Shown: positions 7,833-15,290 of the stretch, in pieces | Numbering within the stretch: the stretch's first letter is position 1 | How the letters are laid out: each line of letters starts with the position of its first letter | Source of the DNA: CAZXYS01 sp964645005 | GTDB lineage: Bacteria; Bacteroidota; Ignavibacteria; Kapaibacteriales; UBA2268 | DNA: 24,983 bases | Reading direction: 5' to 3' | Assembly (NCBI GenBank): GCA_964645005.1 | Contig: CAZXYS010000048.1 | Span: 1-24,983, forward strand | Translations under genes and position numbers: made by a program | Notes under the pieces: model-generated | Told to the model about the DNA's origin: nothing | What the model saw: only the letters and a program-made list of their open reading frames with translations | Databases searched by the model: none

Positions 7833-8936
7833 TTAATGTTGTCCAACAGGTGTTGCAATAACCTGAATATCTGAGCCAATCATCGAAAGTCCTTTTATTG
7901 CAAACCGGGACACATTCTGAAATGAATCTAATTTAATATTTTCAAAAGTACCTCGGGCGCTACCGAAAATTTTGGGAGCTATGAATAGTCGGAGTTCGTC
8001 TGCCAGCCTCTCCCCTGCTATTGTTGAGAAAACACCGGCTCCGCCTTCGACCAATATTGAGGCTGTATTGTATTTCTCAGATAATTTTGCAAATACATCC
8101 TTTAAATCCAGACTGTTCTTGTTATTAGTAATAATTGACAAGATATTTATGCCTTTTTGTTTCAATTCGTTAGCTTTATCAGAGTTTGCAGCTTCTTCGC
8201 TGCAGCAAATAATCGTTTTTTCCTTGTTTTCATCATCAAATAGCTTCAGTTCCGGTGACAGAGATAGCTGCGTGTCGAGAACAACTCGCATGGGACTACG
8301 CCCGTTTATATGGCGGACTGTCAGTTCCGGATCATCAATTTCGGCAGTCGACCTGCCTACCAATACAGCATCAACCTGAGCGCGCAGGATATGGACTCGT
8401 TTCCTGCTTTCCTCAGAGGAAATCCACTTGGAAACCCCTTCAGCGCTTGCTATGGAACCATCCAGAGATTGAGCCGCTTTTAAAATTACGTAAGGCATTT
8501 TTGTTGTAATATATTTGATGAAAAAGCGATTGAGCCAGCGGCATTCTTCTTCGAGTACGCCGGCTTCTATCTCTATGCCAGCGTTTTTAAGTTTCTCGAT
8601 TCCCTTTCCGGAAACCTCAGGATTTGGATCGACCATGCCTATGACCACTCGCTTGAATTTTTTCTCGACGACAAAATCCGCGCATGGCGGGGTCTTTCCA
8701 TGATGTGTGCATGGCTCTAGCGTCACAACTAAAGCAGCATCTTCAAAATTGGAGATCGTTGCATTATTTATAGCTTCCACTTCTGCGTGGGGACCTCCCA
8801 AATATCTGTGCCAGCCTTTGCCTACAATTTCTCCATCCTTAAGGATCACCGCCCCAACTCGCGGATTAGGGCTCACATAGCCGCTGCCGCGCAATGCTAA
8901 TTTGACGGCGCGCTTCATTGCTTCGGTTTCAGTCAT
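7833..8936 (-). CDS. ribD: Bifunctional riboflavin biosynthesis deaminase/reductase RibD
   Basis: 367 residues, the usual length. It catalyses two successive cytosolic steps of riboflavin synthesis: deamination of the 2,5-diamino-6-ribosylamino-pyrimidinone phosphate and reduction of its ribose side chain. The N-terminal cytidine-deaminase-type domain has PHAEVEAI (His50, catalytic Glu52) and TLEPCTHHGKTPPC (Cys76, Cys85), the complete zinc site. The C-terminal NADPH reductase domain (about 147-360) begins PYVILKAAQSLDGSIA and includes LVEGGAGVFS. Its start codon lies inside the end of the upstream lipoprotein gene (8-base overlap), so it is probably translated by coupling. No other rib genes or FMN riboswitch are visible in the window. 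Confidence 0.95.
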   Translation of the reverse strand: MTETEAMKRAVKLALRGSGYVSPNPRVGAVILKDGEIVGKGWHRYLGGPHAEVEAINNATISNFEDAALVVTLEPCTHHGKTPPCADFVVEKKFKRVVIGMVDPNPEVSGKGIEKLKNAGIEIEAGVLEEECRWLNRFFIKYITTKMPYVILKAAQSLDGSIASAEGVSKWISSEESRKRVHILRAQVDAVLVGRSTAEIDDPELTVRHINGRSPMRVVLDTQLSLSPELKLFDDENKEKTIICCSEEAANSDKANELKQKGINILSIITNNKNSLDLKDVFAKLSEKYNTASILVEGGAGVFSTIAGERLADELRLFIAPKIFGSARGTFENIKLDSFQNVSRFAIKGLSMIGSDIQVIATPVGQH

Positions 8937-9405
8937 CTTTTTCGCCCCAGGTAAATTCTATTTGTCTTACATAGTGATTCGGTTTCGAAGGTATCACCAG
9001 AAAAGCAGTGTATTTCCCCGGCTGCAGTTCATTGCCGGAATTCTTTTCGCCGGTGAATTTCATCTCGTAAAAATGAGTTTCGCCTACTTCTTTGGGTAGT
9101 ACGTCGCCTACTACCATCATATAATTCTTGTTGTAGTTGGAACTCCACAGGACTTTTGCTTTGTCTGACATTATCTCTACCCTGAAATCTTCGGAGGAAG
9201 GCATATATTCATCTTCAACTTTCTTTACCCTTTCTGCTTCGAGTATAAAAACTACCGTGCCGTCATCCGGATATTTGACTTTCGGCGTCAGGTACATTGC
9301 TTCGTTGCGCGATAATTCCCTTTCGAATTCTTTCGTGCAGTTGCAGGTGCAGCCGAAAAAACTTACAAGAAAACTTAGTAAAATAAATATTGTTAATAGT
9401 TTCAT
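8929..9405 (-). CDS. Small lipoprotein, possibly BsuPI-like beta-sandwich
   Basis: 158 residues from the chosen start. The open frame extends 34 codons further upstream, but the ATG at 9405 is preferred because it has an AAGG ribosome binding site about 8 bases upstream and is followed directly by a lipoprotein signal peptide (MKLLTIFILLSFLVSFFGC). The mature protein, lipidated at Cys19, is a beta-rich domain. The order 'FRVEIMSDKAKVLW ... GE ... ELQPGKYTAFLVI' resembles the BsuPI protease-inhibitor fold found in envelope proteins; this is a weak similarity by eye. It overlaps ribD by 8 bases and is divergent from the outer-membrane-like gene at 9582. Function unknown. Confidence 0.75.
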   Translation of the reverse strand: MKLLTIFILLSFLVSFFGCTCNCTKEFERELSRNEAMYLTPKVKYPDDGTVVFILEAERVKKVEDEYMPSSEDFRVEIMSDKAKVLWSSNYNKNYMMVVGDVLPKEVGETHFYEMKFTGEKNSGNELQPGKYTAFLVIPSKPNHYVRQIEFTWGEKDD

Positions 9406-9581
9406 ATTTGTTACCTTGTTTTTTATTAAATTTATGACGAAAAAATTACCTGACAAAATATGAATGAAAATTTTGTTAGTCGATTTTATGGCATGGATTT
9501 TAATCATCTTTTATTTAGTTTTGATTTTAGAGTAATTCTAAGTTATCTTTTGATAATTGATCATTATTACTGATAAACATT

Positions 9582-10349
9582 ATGAAAAATATATTAATTC
9601 TTCTAATATCCTTATTCTTTATTACTATGCCACTGTTTGCTAAAGGCTCTGCCGGTGAAGAGGCAAAATATGAATCCCGTTTTATTGTGGAGATGCCTAC
9701 AGCCGGCGTTATTCCCAAAGGGACTTTTTCATTTGACATGCTTCTCTTCACGAAAGGCGGCATGATGGCTGAGCTTTCCGCAGCGCCTTTCGAGAATTTC
9801 AATATGGGTATAAGCTACAGCGGGACTAATATTATCGGTGCCGGGAAAGTGAAATGGCAGGGTATTCCCGGGATCCACCTCCGGTACAGGATTATCGACG
9901 AGAAGAAGTTTTTCCCTGCTATCCTGATCGGCGTGCTGACCCAGGGCAGAGGAGAATACTATAAAGATAAGGAACGATTCACCACTATGTCACCCGGAGT
10001 TTTTGCAGCGATGAGTAAGAATTACCGCTGGGCTCTGGGTACTATAGCTCTGCATGGCGGAGTTAATTATTCCTTCGAGCCTGCGCCTAAGAACAGAGCG
10101 CCGAATGTTTATTTCGGGCTGGAGCACTCACTGGGTGATGCGGCAGCTCTGAATCTGGAATATAATATGAATATTGATGACTCGGATAATAATTTTACTA
10201 AATCCAAAGGGCTGCTGAATGCTGCAATCCGACTGAATATCTCTGCAGGCTGGACTATAGAAATCCAGGTGAGAGATATGCTCGCCAATAAAAAAGGCTC
10301 TGACGGTTTCATACGCTATCTGGGTTTGGAGATGATAAGCCCTTACTGA
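9582..10349 (+). CDS. Predicted outer-membrane beta-barrel protein of unknown function
   Basis: 255 residues with a signal peptide (about 1-20, ending LFAKG). The rest alternates short hydrophobic/aromatic strands with turns (FSFDMLLFTKGG, NFNMGISYSG, GIHLRYRII, KFFPAILIGVL, WTIEIQVRDM, YLGLEMISPY), as expected of a small beta-barrel. The 'IPGIHLRYRIIDEKKFFPAILIG' order recalls YjbH-like envelope proteins, but I would not assign it. It is divergent from the lipoprotein gene; a TAGTTTTG at 9516-9523 fits the -7 element of Bacteroidota promoters, but no matching upstream TTTG is correctly spaced. No clear Shine-Dalgarno precedes the ATG. Confidence 0.7.
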   Translation: MKNILILLISLFFITMPLFAKGSAGEEAKYESRFIVEMPTAGVIPKGTFSFDMLLFTKGGMMAELSAAPFENFNMGISYSGTNIIGAGKVKWQGIPGIHLRYRIIDEKKFFPAILIGVLTQGRGEYYKDKERFTTMSPGVFAAMSKNYRWALGTIALHGGVNYSFEPAPKNRAPNVYFGLEHSLGDAAALNLEYNMNIDDSDNNFTKSKGLLNAAIRLNISAGWTIEIQVRDMLANKKGSDGFIRYLGLEMISPY

Positions 10350-10424
10350 TTTTTTTAGATCTCTAAGTTTTGAGTTTTAAATTTTAAATTATCGTGCTCA
10401 GATTTTAAATCTGAAGGGATAAAA

Positions 10425-10545
10425 GTATCAACTTTGATACCAGAGATTCATCTGTAGTATCACTCGTTTTTTCAGGACTGGTAGGATTTTCAAAGAACTG
10501 TGATGCTTTTTGATACCATTTGATACTGATTTTTGGGTTGTATCA
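10425..10545. repeat. Cluster of six GTATCA/TGATAC hexamers
   Basis: The hexamer GTATCA or its complement occurs at 10425, 10435, 10457, 10511, 10521 and 10540. The first two form a perfect 6-bp hairpin with a 4-base loop. TTTGATACCA is shared between 10433-10442 and 10509-10518. The cluster abuts the 48-bp repeat array. Confidence 0.6.
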
Positions 10546-10553
10546 AAGTCCTG

Positions 10554-10669
10554 CCCAGCGGTAAACCGCTGGGTTGATTGGCTTTGTGGATTCAGGTTCT
10601 GCCCAGCGGTAAACCGCCGGGTTGATTGGCTTTGTGGATTCAGGTTCTGCCCAGCGGTAAACCGCCGGG
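10554..10669. repeat. Three hairpins at exact 48-bp spacing
   Basis: Hairpins start at 10554, 10602 and 10650, each 20 bases: CCCAGCGG, loop TAAA, then CCGCTGGG in the first and CCGCCGGG in the second and third. The 48-base units 10574-10621 and 10622-10669 look identical. In copies 2 and 3 the single change gives an A-C mismatch on the + strand but a G-U pair on the - strand. A frame with 16-residue repeats (TRRFTAGQNLNPQSQS) runs through on the - strand, but I do not regard it as a gene. Confidence 0.85.
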
Positions 10670-10780
10670 TTGATGATGCTCGTTGTCTTTGCAATGGTAT
10701 TTCCTTTAGATTTGTGTTTTTTGCTTGCAAGTTAAGAAGGGAAGAATGTAAAGACAAAGAAATGGTGTAAATTTTATCTG

Positions 10781-10813
10781 AAAACTATCTAAAAACTGTC
10801 TTGAGATAGTTTT
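10781..10813. terminator. Possible hairpin terminator
   Basis: AAAACTATCT (10781-10790) pairs perfectly with AGATAGTTTT (10804-10813) across 13 bases. A further partial copy (GATAGTTT) follows. It is AT-rich and far from any stop codon, so a terminator role is uncertain. Confidence 0.35.
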
Positions 10814-11010
10814 GGGATAGTTTAAAAAATATGGCGGTTTTTTTATTTCTACAGGCTGCAGATTACTGGTTGCTGGGTTTGAAACGCAGATTTACACTGA
10901 TTAAACTGATTTCATTGATTAAGAAGGAAAATTAAAATATACTGAAAATATTTGTAAATACAAATTATTAATAGAATCCAATATTCACTCTTCTTAGCGT
11001 ACTAAATAAA

Positions 11011-12057
11011 TTATTGGTTAATATTTCTCCCGCAGCATTTCTTATATTTTTTCCCGCTGCCGCACGGACAAGGTTCATTTTTTCCAATTTTCGCTGCACT
11101 CCTTGTTGGACCATGTATTACGGTACTATCATCATAGTCATCATTACCCTGATCGAATAATTCAAACATTGTTTTAGGTATAGGTTTTTCTTTTTCTGCA
11201 CTAGCTTCAATATAATCGGATAGTTCACCTATATTTGATAATTCTTCTGTAATCTCTTGTTTGAATTCTTTGAATTCCTGATTTTTGAAATGAAAACTTT
11301 TACGAAATATCTTATCTTCTTCTCTAAACTCATTTTCCGGGATACAATCCGGTTTTTCCCAACAATGAACAAAGTTTGATCTCCATAAATCGGCTGTCAA
11401 ATCAACAATTATATCTCCTTTTAATATTTTTGAAGCTCTAAGAAATTCATCGAAAATACTCTGGGTAATTATTCCATGATTTTTTAAGAATTCATAAATA
11501 TAAACACTGCCCCATAACGTGGCAATCATTTCGGAACTGTTATCCACGAAAAAATAAGCCGTTAATTTCGCAAGATGATTTTCAAAATCTTTTTTATGTA
11601 TTGTGAAGTAAGTGTTTATATCAGGATTTTCCGGGTTCTTGTTATTTTCCCATAATGAGTTAATATTATGCCATATTGTGGCGGTAAGGTAAAAACTAAA
11701 GCCCTTTTCATACATATATTTAAGAAATTGTCCGTGTAAAAACAAAATGTCGGTTTTCATATCCTGCAGAAAATATTCCTTTAATGAATCAGTGTATTTT
11801 CCGGCTTTGTAAAGTCCGTTCGCGGTTGATAAAATAAATTTTTCATCGATATCAATATCATTTTTAGACAGCTCTTCCTTGTATAAATCTATATCAAAAT
11901 TCTCTTTATCTTTTTTATAGAATTCCTCTAACACTGCATTTAATTTATAAACTGCCAAATCGGTTTCCGCACCGCCTAACAGTTCTTCTGATTCTCTTAC
12001 AGTTATGAAATCTTTATCAACAGCTTCATTTAATATTTCCGTATACTGATAAAACAT
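11011..12057 (-). CDS. SEC-C motif (zinc-binding) protein
   Basis: 348 residues. The C-terminus carries a complete SEC-C motif, EPCPCGSGKKYKKCCG, whose C-x-C-x8-C-C residues bind zinc, as in the tail of SecA and of many uncharacterised proteins. The rest is acidic, mainly helical and matches no family I know. The assigned ATG has no ribosome binding site: it is preceded by a run of seven A and TTA. It lies 32 bases inside the upstream ORF. If one A were missing the two ORFs would join into about 472 residues. So this may be the larger part of one gene rather than a separate gene. Cytosolic; no signal peptide. Confidence 0.7.
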   Translation of the reverse strand: MFYQYTEILNEAVDKDFITVRESEELLGGAETDLAVYKLNAVLEEFYKKDKENFDIDLYKEELSKNDIDIDEKFILSTANGLYKAGKYTDSLKEYFLQDMKTDILFLHGQFLKYMYEKGFSFYLTATIWHNINSLWENNKNPENPDINTYFTIHKKDFENHLAKLTAYFFVDNSSEMIATLWGSVYIYEFLKNHGIITQSIFDEFLRASKILKGDIIVDLTADLWRSNFVHCWEKPDCIPENEFREEDKIFRKSFHFKNQEFKEFKQEITEELSNIGELSDYIEASAEKEKPIPKTMFELFDQGNDDYDDSTVIHGPTRSAAKIGKNEPCPCGSGKKYKKCCGRNINQ

Positions 12058-12430
12058 TAATTTTTTTGAAAGCTATCAAATACAAGTTATAACTTTGAGT
12101 GGGATAATTCATAAAATTGGCAAAAGCAAGTCTGACATTTGCTTCATCCTGTAGAAAACAGTAATAATCAATAAGGAAATCGTCGAGATACTGAAATTTT
12201 TCCTTGTAGAGTTCGGGGTGGTTGTTTCTCAATATTTCAAGAAACCTAAATACATTATCAAAATTTTTATTATCCTCCTGGTGACCTTTAGTTTCTACAA
12301 TAACTTCGCCAACATCGTAGTTTTCAATAAATTCTTCAGGAAATTCCTCAGTGAAGAAATCACATGTTAAGTCAAAAATGTCAAGGATATTTTCATTTAT
12401 GTACTTATTCCAGAATTCTTTATATGTCAT
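12026..12430 (-). CDS. Hypothetical acidic protein, perhaps N-terminal part of the SEC-C gene
   Basis: 134 residues, rich in acidic and aromatic residues, cytosolic, no recognised domain. Its last 11 codons after the poly-A run (12061-12067) read INVLSVYGNIK and differ from the smooth continuation into the SEC-C frame. Same strand and same AT-rich composition as the SEC-C ORF. Either a translationally coupled gene or the front of a frameshifted one. Confidence 0.55.
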   Translation of the reverse strand: MTYKEFWNKYINENILDIFDLTCDFFTEEFPEEFIENYDVGEVIVETKGHQEDNKNFDNVFRFLEILRNNHPELYKEKFQYLDDFLIDYYCFLQDEANVRLAFANFMNYPTQSYNLYLIAFKKINVLSVYGNIK

Positions 12431-12725
12431 AGTTTTTTTAATTTTAAATTTACGAATATTAGTTTAAATGCGCAATGATGTTTTTCTTTTATACAGCAGA
12501 AAACCGGCAGGTGAAGGAAAACAACTTTGTATGCAGATAATTAACATATAGGGGAATTGATAATCATTACTACTGTTGAGTAAGGAAATTTACAAAACAA
12601 ATTATTGGCAGCAAAATGAATTTGCTGACGATATATAGTATTTTAATGTAGATGACTGCGATTTGTCTCCGTAAATTCTATTGTAATAGGCATTATATTA
12701 TGTACCTACGAAAACTATATACTCC

Positions 12726-12863
12726 TTATCCCCCTTTAGAAATTTTATAAAAAACACCTTTCCCGGTAGTTCCTTCTTTGTAAACCAGTCCAAGGGAGGT
12801 TAAAGTTTGTAAGTCATTAGATGCAGTTCGTTTAGCTATATTGAAGTCTTTCGAAAAAAACAT
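12726..12863 (-). pseudogene. Remnant winged-helix domain, Fic-type C-terminus
   Basis: The - strand reads MFFSKDFNIAKRTASNDL followed by QTLTSLGLVYKEGTTGKG and VFYKIS, ending in TAA at 12726. This is the recognition helix and wing of the winged helix-turn-helix found at the C-terminus of Fic-family and related proteins (pattern T-A-x-x-D-L-x-x-L-x-x-x-G-L ... G-x-G-x-x-Y). The frame continues only about nine codons above the ATG before a stop near the gcvH terminator, so the Fic or other N-terminal part is gone. A free-standing 45-residue regulator is possible but less likely. Confidence 0.55.
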
Positions 12864-12910
12864 GAAATGTGTGAAACTATGAAATTTCTTTAGATTAAGC
12901 TTTCATTACA

Positions 12911-12941
12911 AAAAAAGCCCGAACATCAACGCCCGGGCTTT
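12911..12941 (-). terminator. Intrinsic terminator of the efp-accB-accC-gcvH operon
   Basis: On the - strand AAAGCCCG (complement of 12934-12941) pairs with CGGGCTTT (complement of 12914-12921) around a 12-base loop and runs into an uninterrupted T tract. It lies 23 bases beyond the gcvH stop. Confidence 0.9.
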
Positions 12942-12964
12942 CTTTTCAAGATATTTTAATATTC

Positions 12965-13345
12965 TTATTGTCCGATCATTTCTTTATAGGCATTTACGTC
13001 CATGAGTTCGTCGAGTTCGGAGGTGTCTGATAATTCGACTTTGATGATCCAGCCATCGCCGTACGGATCTTTGTTGACGGTCTCGGGGGCGTCATTAAGA
13101 TCGGTGTTGACCACCTGGACTTTGCCGTTTACCGGCGCAAATAAGTCTGCTACTGTCTTAACAGCTTCGATGGTGCCGAATGCTTCGCCCTTTTCGATAT
13201 CTTCGATATCTTCGTCGATGTCGATGTAAACGATGTCGCCCAATTCGCTCTGGGCATGGTCGGTGATGCCAATAGTGCCTGTGTTGCCTTCTACTTTGAC
13301 CCACTCGTGGTCGTTTGTGTACTTAAGATCTTCGGGAAATTTCAT
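12965..13345 (-). CDS. gcvH: Glycine cleavage system H protein
   Basis: 126 residues, normal length. The lipoyl carrier of the glycine cleavage complex: it shuttles the aminomethyl group between the P, T and L proteins. The lipoyl site is intact (GTIEAVKTVADLFAP, Lys63), preceded by the typical N-terminus YTNDHEWVKVEG and followed by NGKV ... PYGDGWI. GGAGA about 7 bases before the ATG supports the start. It lies 29 bases downstream of accC and ahead of a strong terminator, so it is the last gene of the operon. No gcvP, gcvT or lipoyl ligase is in view. H proteins can also pass lipoyl groups to other enzymes. Confidence 0.96.
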   Translation of the reverse strand: MKFPEDLKYTNDHEWVKVEGNTGTIGITDHAQSELGDIVYIDIDEDIEDIEKGEAFGTIEAVKTVADLFAPVNGKVQVVNTDLNDAPETVNKDPYGDGWIIKVELSDTSELDELMDVNAYKEMIGQ

Positions 13346-13374
13346 AGCTTTCTCCGTATTATTGAAAAAATTAT

Positions 13375-14718
13375 TTATAATGAATTCCAGTTATGTGTTT
13401 CAAGATATTTCGTATCGAAGTTGCCTTCAATGAAATCTTTGTTGCGCATCATCTTCTGATGAAACGGGATAGTCGATTTTACGCCCTCGATGACGAATTC
13501 GTCGAGCGCGCGGCGCATCTTGGCGATGGCTTCCCTGCGGGTAGGCGCAAAGGATATTAGCTTCGCCAGCAGCGAGTCGTAGTGTGGCGGCATCTGGTAT
13601 CCCTGGAATATATGAGAATCGACCCTTATGCCGTGACCGCCGGGAAAGTGCAGACTCGAGATAAAGCCCGGCGTCGGACGGAAATTGTGTTCAGGGTCCT
13701 CGGCGTTTATCCGGCATTCTATCGAGTGCTGGATGGGATCAGCCTGCCTTAGGGTCAATTCGTGTCCACTCGCTATGTTTATCTGTTCTTTTATCAAGTC
13801 CATCAGTAATGATTCTTCGGTTACAGGATGTTCTACCTGAATTCGCGTATTCATTTCCATAAAATAAAAATTCTTATTCTCATCTACAAGAAATTCTACG
13901 GTGCCGGGACCGATATAATTCACGGCTTTGGCGCCGTTGACTGCCGCTTCGCCCATCCGCTGGCGCAGATCGGGATCCATTATAGGCGAAGGCGCTTCCT
14001 CGATCAATTTCTGGTGGCGCCGCTGGATTGAGCATTCCCTCTCATTGAGATGAACTAAATTGCCGAATTTATCGCCCATAACCTGAATTTCAATATGGCG
14101 GGCAGTTTCGACGAGCTTTTCCATGTATAGATCGGGATTGCCGAAGGATACTTCGGCTTCATTTCTTGTAAGTGAGTAAACTTTTTCGAGTTCCTGAGGT
14201 GATCTGACTATGCGCATACCCTTCCCGCCGCCGCCCGCTACGGCTTTTAGCAGAACGGGATAGCCAATTTCATCTGCGGCGCTTAATGCATCTTTAACAT
14301 TTTTCAAAACACCTTCGCTGCCGGGTACAACAGGTACACCAGCAGCTTTCATAGTCTCTTTGGCGACGGATTTATTGCCCATTTTTTTGATGGCGCCGGC
14401 TCTGGGACCGACGAAGTTGAGTTCGTGGTCTTCGCAGATCTCGACGAAGTAGTCATTTTCCGCCATAAAGCCGTAACCGGGGTGGATGGCGTCGGCGTTA
14501 GTTACTTCCGCCGCTGCAATTATTGAAGGAATATTGAGATAGCTGTCCTTGCTGGAAGGGGGTCCGATGCAGACGGCTTCGTCGGCGAATTTCACATGCA
14601 GAGAGAGTTCGTCGGCTTCGGAATAGACCGCTACCGATTTTATGCCAAGCTCGCTGCAGGCGCGTATAATCCGTAAAGCAATTTCCCCTCTATTTGCGAT
14701 AAGCAATTTATTTATCAT
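13375..14718 (-). CDS. accC: Acetyl-CoA carboxylase, biotin carboxylase subunit
   Basis: 447 residues, full length. It carboxylates the biotin on AccB with ATP and bicarbonate, the first half of the committed step of fatty acid synthesis. ATP-grasp features are all present: N-terminal ANRGEIALRII, Lys116 and Lys159, the glycine-rich loop AGGGGKGMR (161-169), RHIEIQVMGD, ERECSIQRRHQK, and MEMNTRIQVEHPVTE, in which Glu288, Asn290 and Arg292 coincide with E. coli numbering. AAAGGA precedes the ATG by a suitable distance. It starts 20 bases after the accB stop. No accA/accD here; they are often elsewhere. Confidence 0.97.
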   Translation of the reverse strand: MINKLLIANRGEIALRIIRACSELGIKSVAVYSEADELSLHVKFADEAVCIGPPSSKDSYLNIPSIIAAAEVTNADAIHPGYGFMAENDYFVEICEDHELNFVGPRAGAIKKMGNKSVAKETMKAAGVPVVPGSEGVLKNVKDALSAADEIGYPVLLKAVAGGGGKGMRIVRSPQELEKVYSLTRNEAEVSFGNPDLYMEKLVETARHIEIQVMGDKFGNLVHLNERECSIQRRHQKLIEEAPSPIMDPDLRQRMGEAAVNGAKAVNYIGPGTVEFLVDENKNFYFMEMNTRIQVEHPVTEESLLMDLIKEQINIASGHELTLRQADPIQHSIECRINAEDPEHNFRPTPGFISSLHFPGGHGIRVDSHIFQGYQMPPHYDSLLAKLISFAPTRREAIAKMRRALDEFVIEGVKSTIPFHQKMMRNKDFIEGNFDTKYLETHNWNSL

Positions 14719-14738
14719 CCGGGTCCTTTCGGCTTAGA

Positions 14739-15248
14739 TTAATCGGGTCTGATATAAAACATTACCTGGTTGTATTCGACGGGCTTACCGTTTTCGATAA
14801 GAATTTTCTCGACAGTTCCCGCAACATCGCATTCGATCTCGTTCATCAGTTTCATAGCTTCGACGATGCAAAGCGTATTACCCGGAGTAACGTGAGTTCC
14901 GACCTCAACGAACGGCTCGGAATCCGGCGACGGCGCCCTGTAAAAAGTGCCGACAATAGGCGAGCGCACAACATGAAGATTATCTGCGGGCTCGTCTGTT
15001 TCTTTTGCCTCGGCAGGAGGTTTTTCGGCAGCCTCGGCAGGAGTATTGTTACCCGCTGCAGGCTGTACCTGTGCGGCTTCGGGCTGCATAGGCATTACAG
15101 GCGCCTGAGCAACGGTCGCTTTTTGGGTTGAATCTTTTTTATGCTTGGTTAGTTTCAGTTTTATTCCGTCTTCTTCTATTTGAATTTCCGTAGCTGTGCT
15201 GCTGTCGAATATTTCAAGAAGACGTTTTAAATGTCTAAGATCCATCAT
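14739..15248 (-). CDS. accB: Acetyl-CoA carboxylase biotin carboxyl carrier protein
   Basis: 169 residues. A short N-terminal helix region (1-35) is followed by a flexible Ala/Pro/Glu-rich linker (about 43-88) and the biotinyl domain (92-169) with the VEAMKLMNEI motif; Lys133 carries biotin. The 'SPIVGTFYRAPSPDSEPFV' segment includes the thumb-containing part typical of AccB. Start at the first of two adjacent ATG codons is uncertain by one residue. It sits between efp (42 bases upstream) and accC (20 bases downstream), the common arrangement. Confidence 0.96.
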   Translation of the reverse strand: MMDLRHLKRLLEIFDSSTATEIQIEEDGIKLKLTKHKKDSTQKATVAQAPVMPMQPEAAQVQPAAGNNTPAEAAEKPPAEAKETDEPADNLHVVRSPIVGTFYRAPSPDSEPFVEVGTHVTPGNTLCIVEAMKLMNEIECDVAGTVEKILIENGKPVEYNQVMFYIRPD

Positions 15249-15290
15249 TTCGTTTCTCGTTTATTATTAATTTTAAATTTTTGTAATTTA

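Larger units (their letters stand above)
10350..11010. other. Gene-free region packed with palindromes and repeats
   Basis: No credible gene. It contains a 17-base palindrome at 10398-10414 (TCAGATTT-T-AAATCTGA, a possible stop signal for the preceding gene), the GTATCA cluster, the 48-bp repeat array, a hairpin at 10781-10813, and a quasi-periodic run of CTGATT-like units at 10881-10922. Open frames across the 48-bp array exist on both strands only because the repeat length is a multiple of three. Confidence 0.6.
12431..12964. other. Spacer holding a gene fragment and the gcvH terminator
   Basis: 12431-12725 shows no gene or RNA I can support. The remainder holds a wHTH fragment (12726-12863) and an intrinsic terminator (12911-12941), described separately. 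Confidence 0.5.

Noticed and set aside
9406..9507. Longer N-terminus for the lipoprotein gene
   Set aside because: The extra 34 codons would bury the lipoprotein signal peptide; the ATG at 9405 has a ribosome binding site and starts the signal directly.
10554..10669. Possible CRISPR array
   Set aside because: Only three units, and the interval between hairpins is itself identical, so it is a tandem repeat with no unique spacers; no cas genes nearby.
10428..10770. Overlapping ORFs on both strands with 16-residue repeats (TRRFTAGQ type)
   Set aside because: Both are open only because the 48-bp DNA repeat is a multiple of three; no ribosome binding site, and the non-repeat parts resemble nothing.
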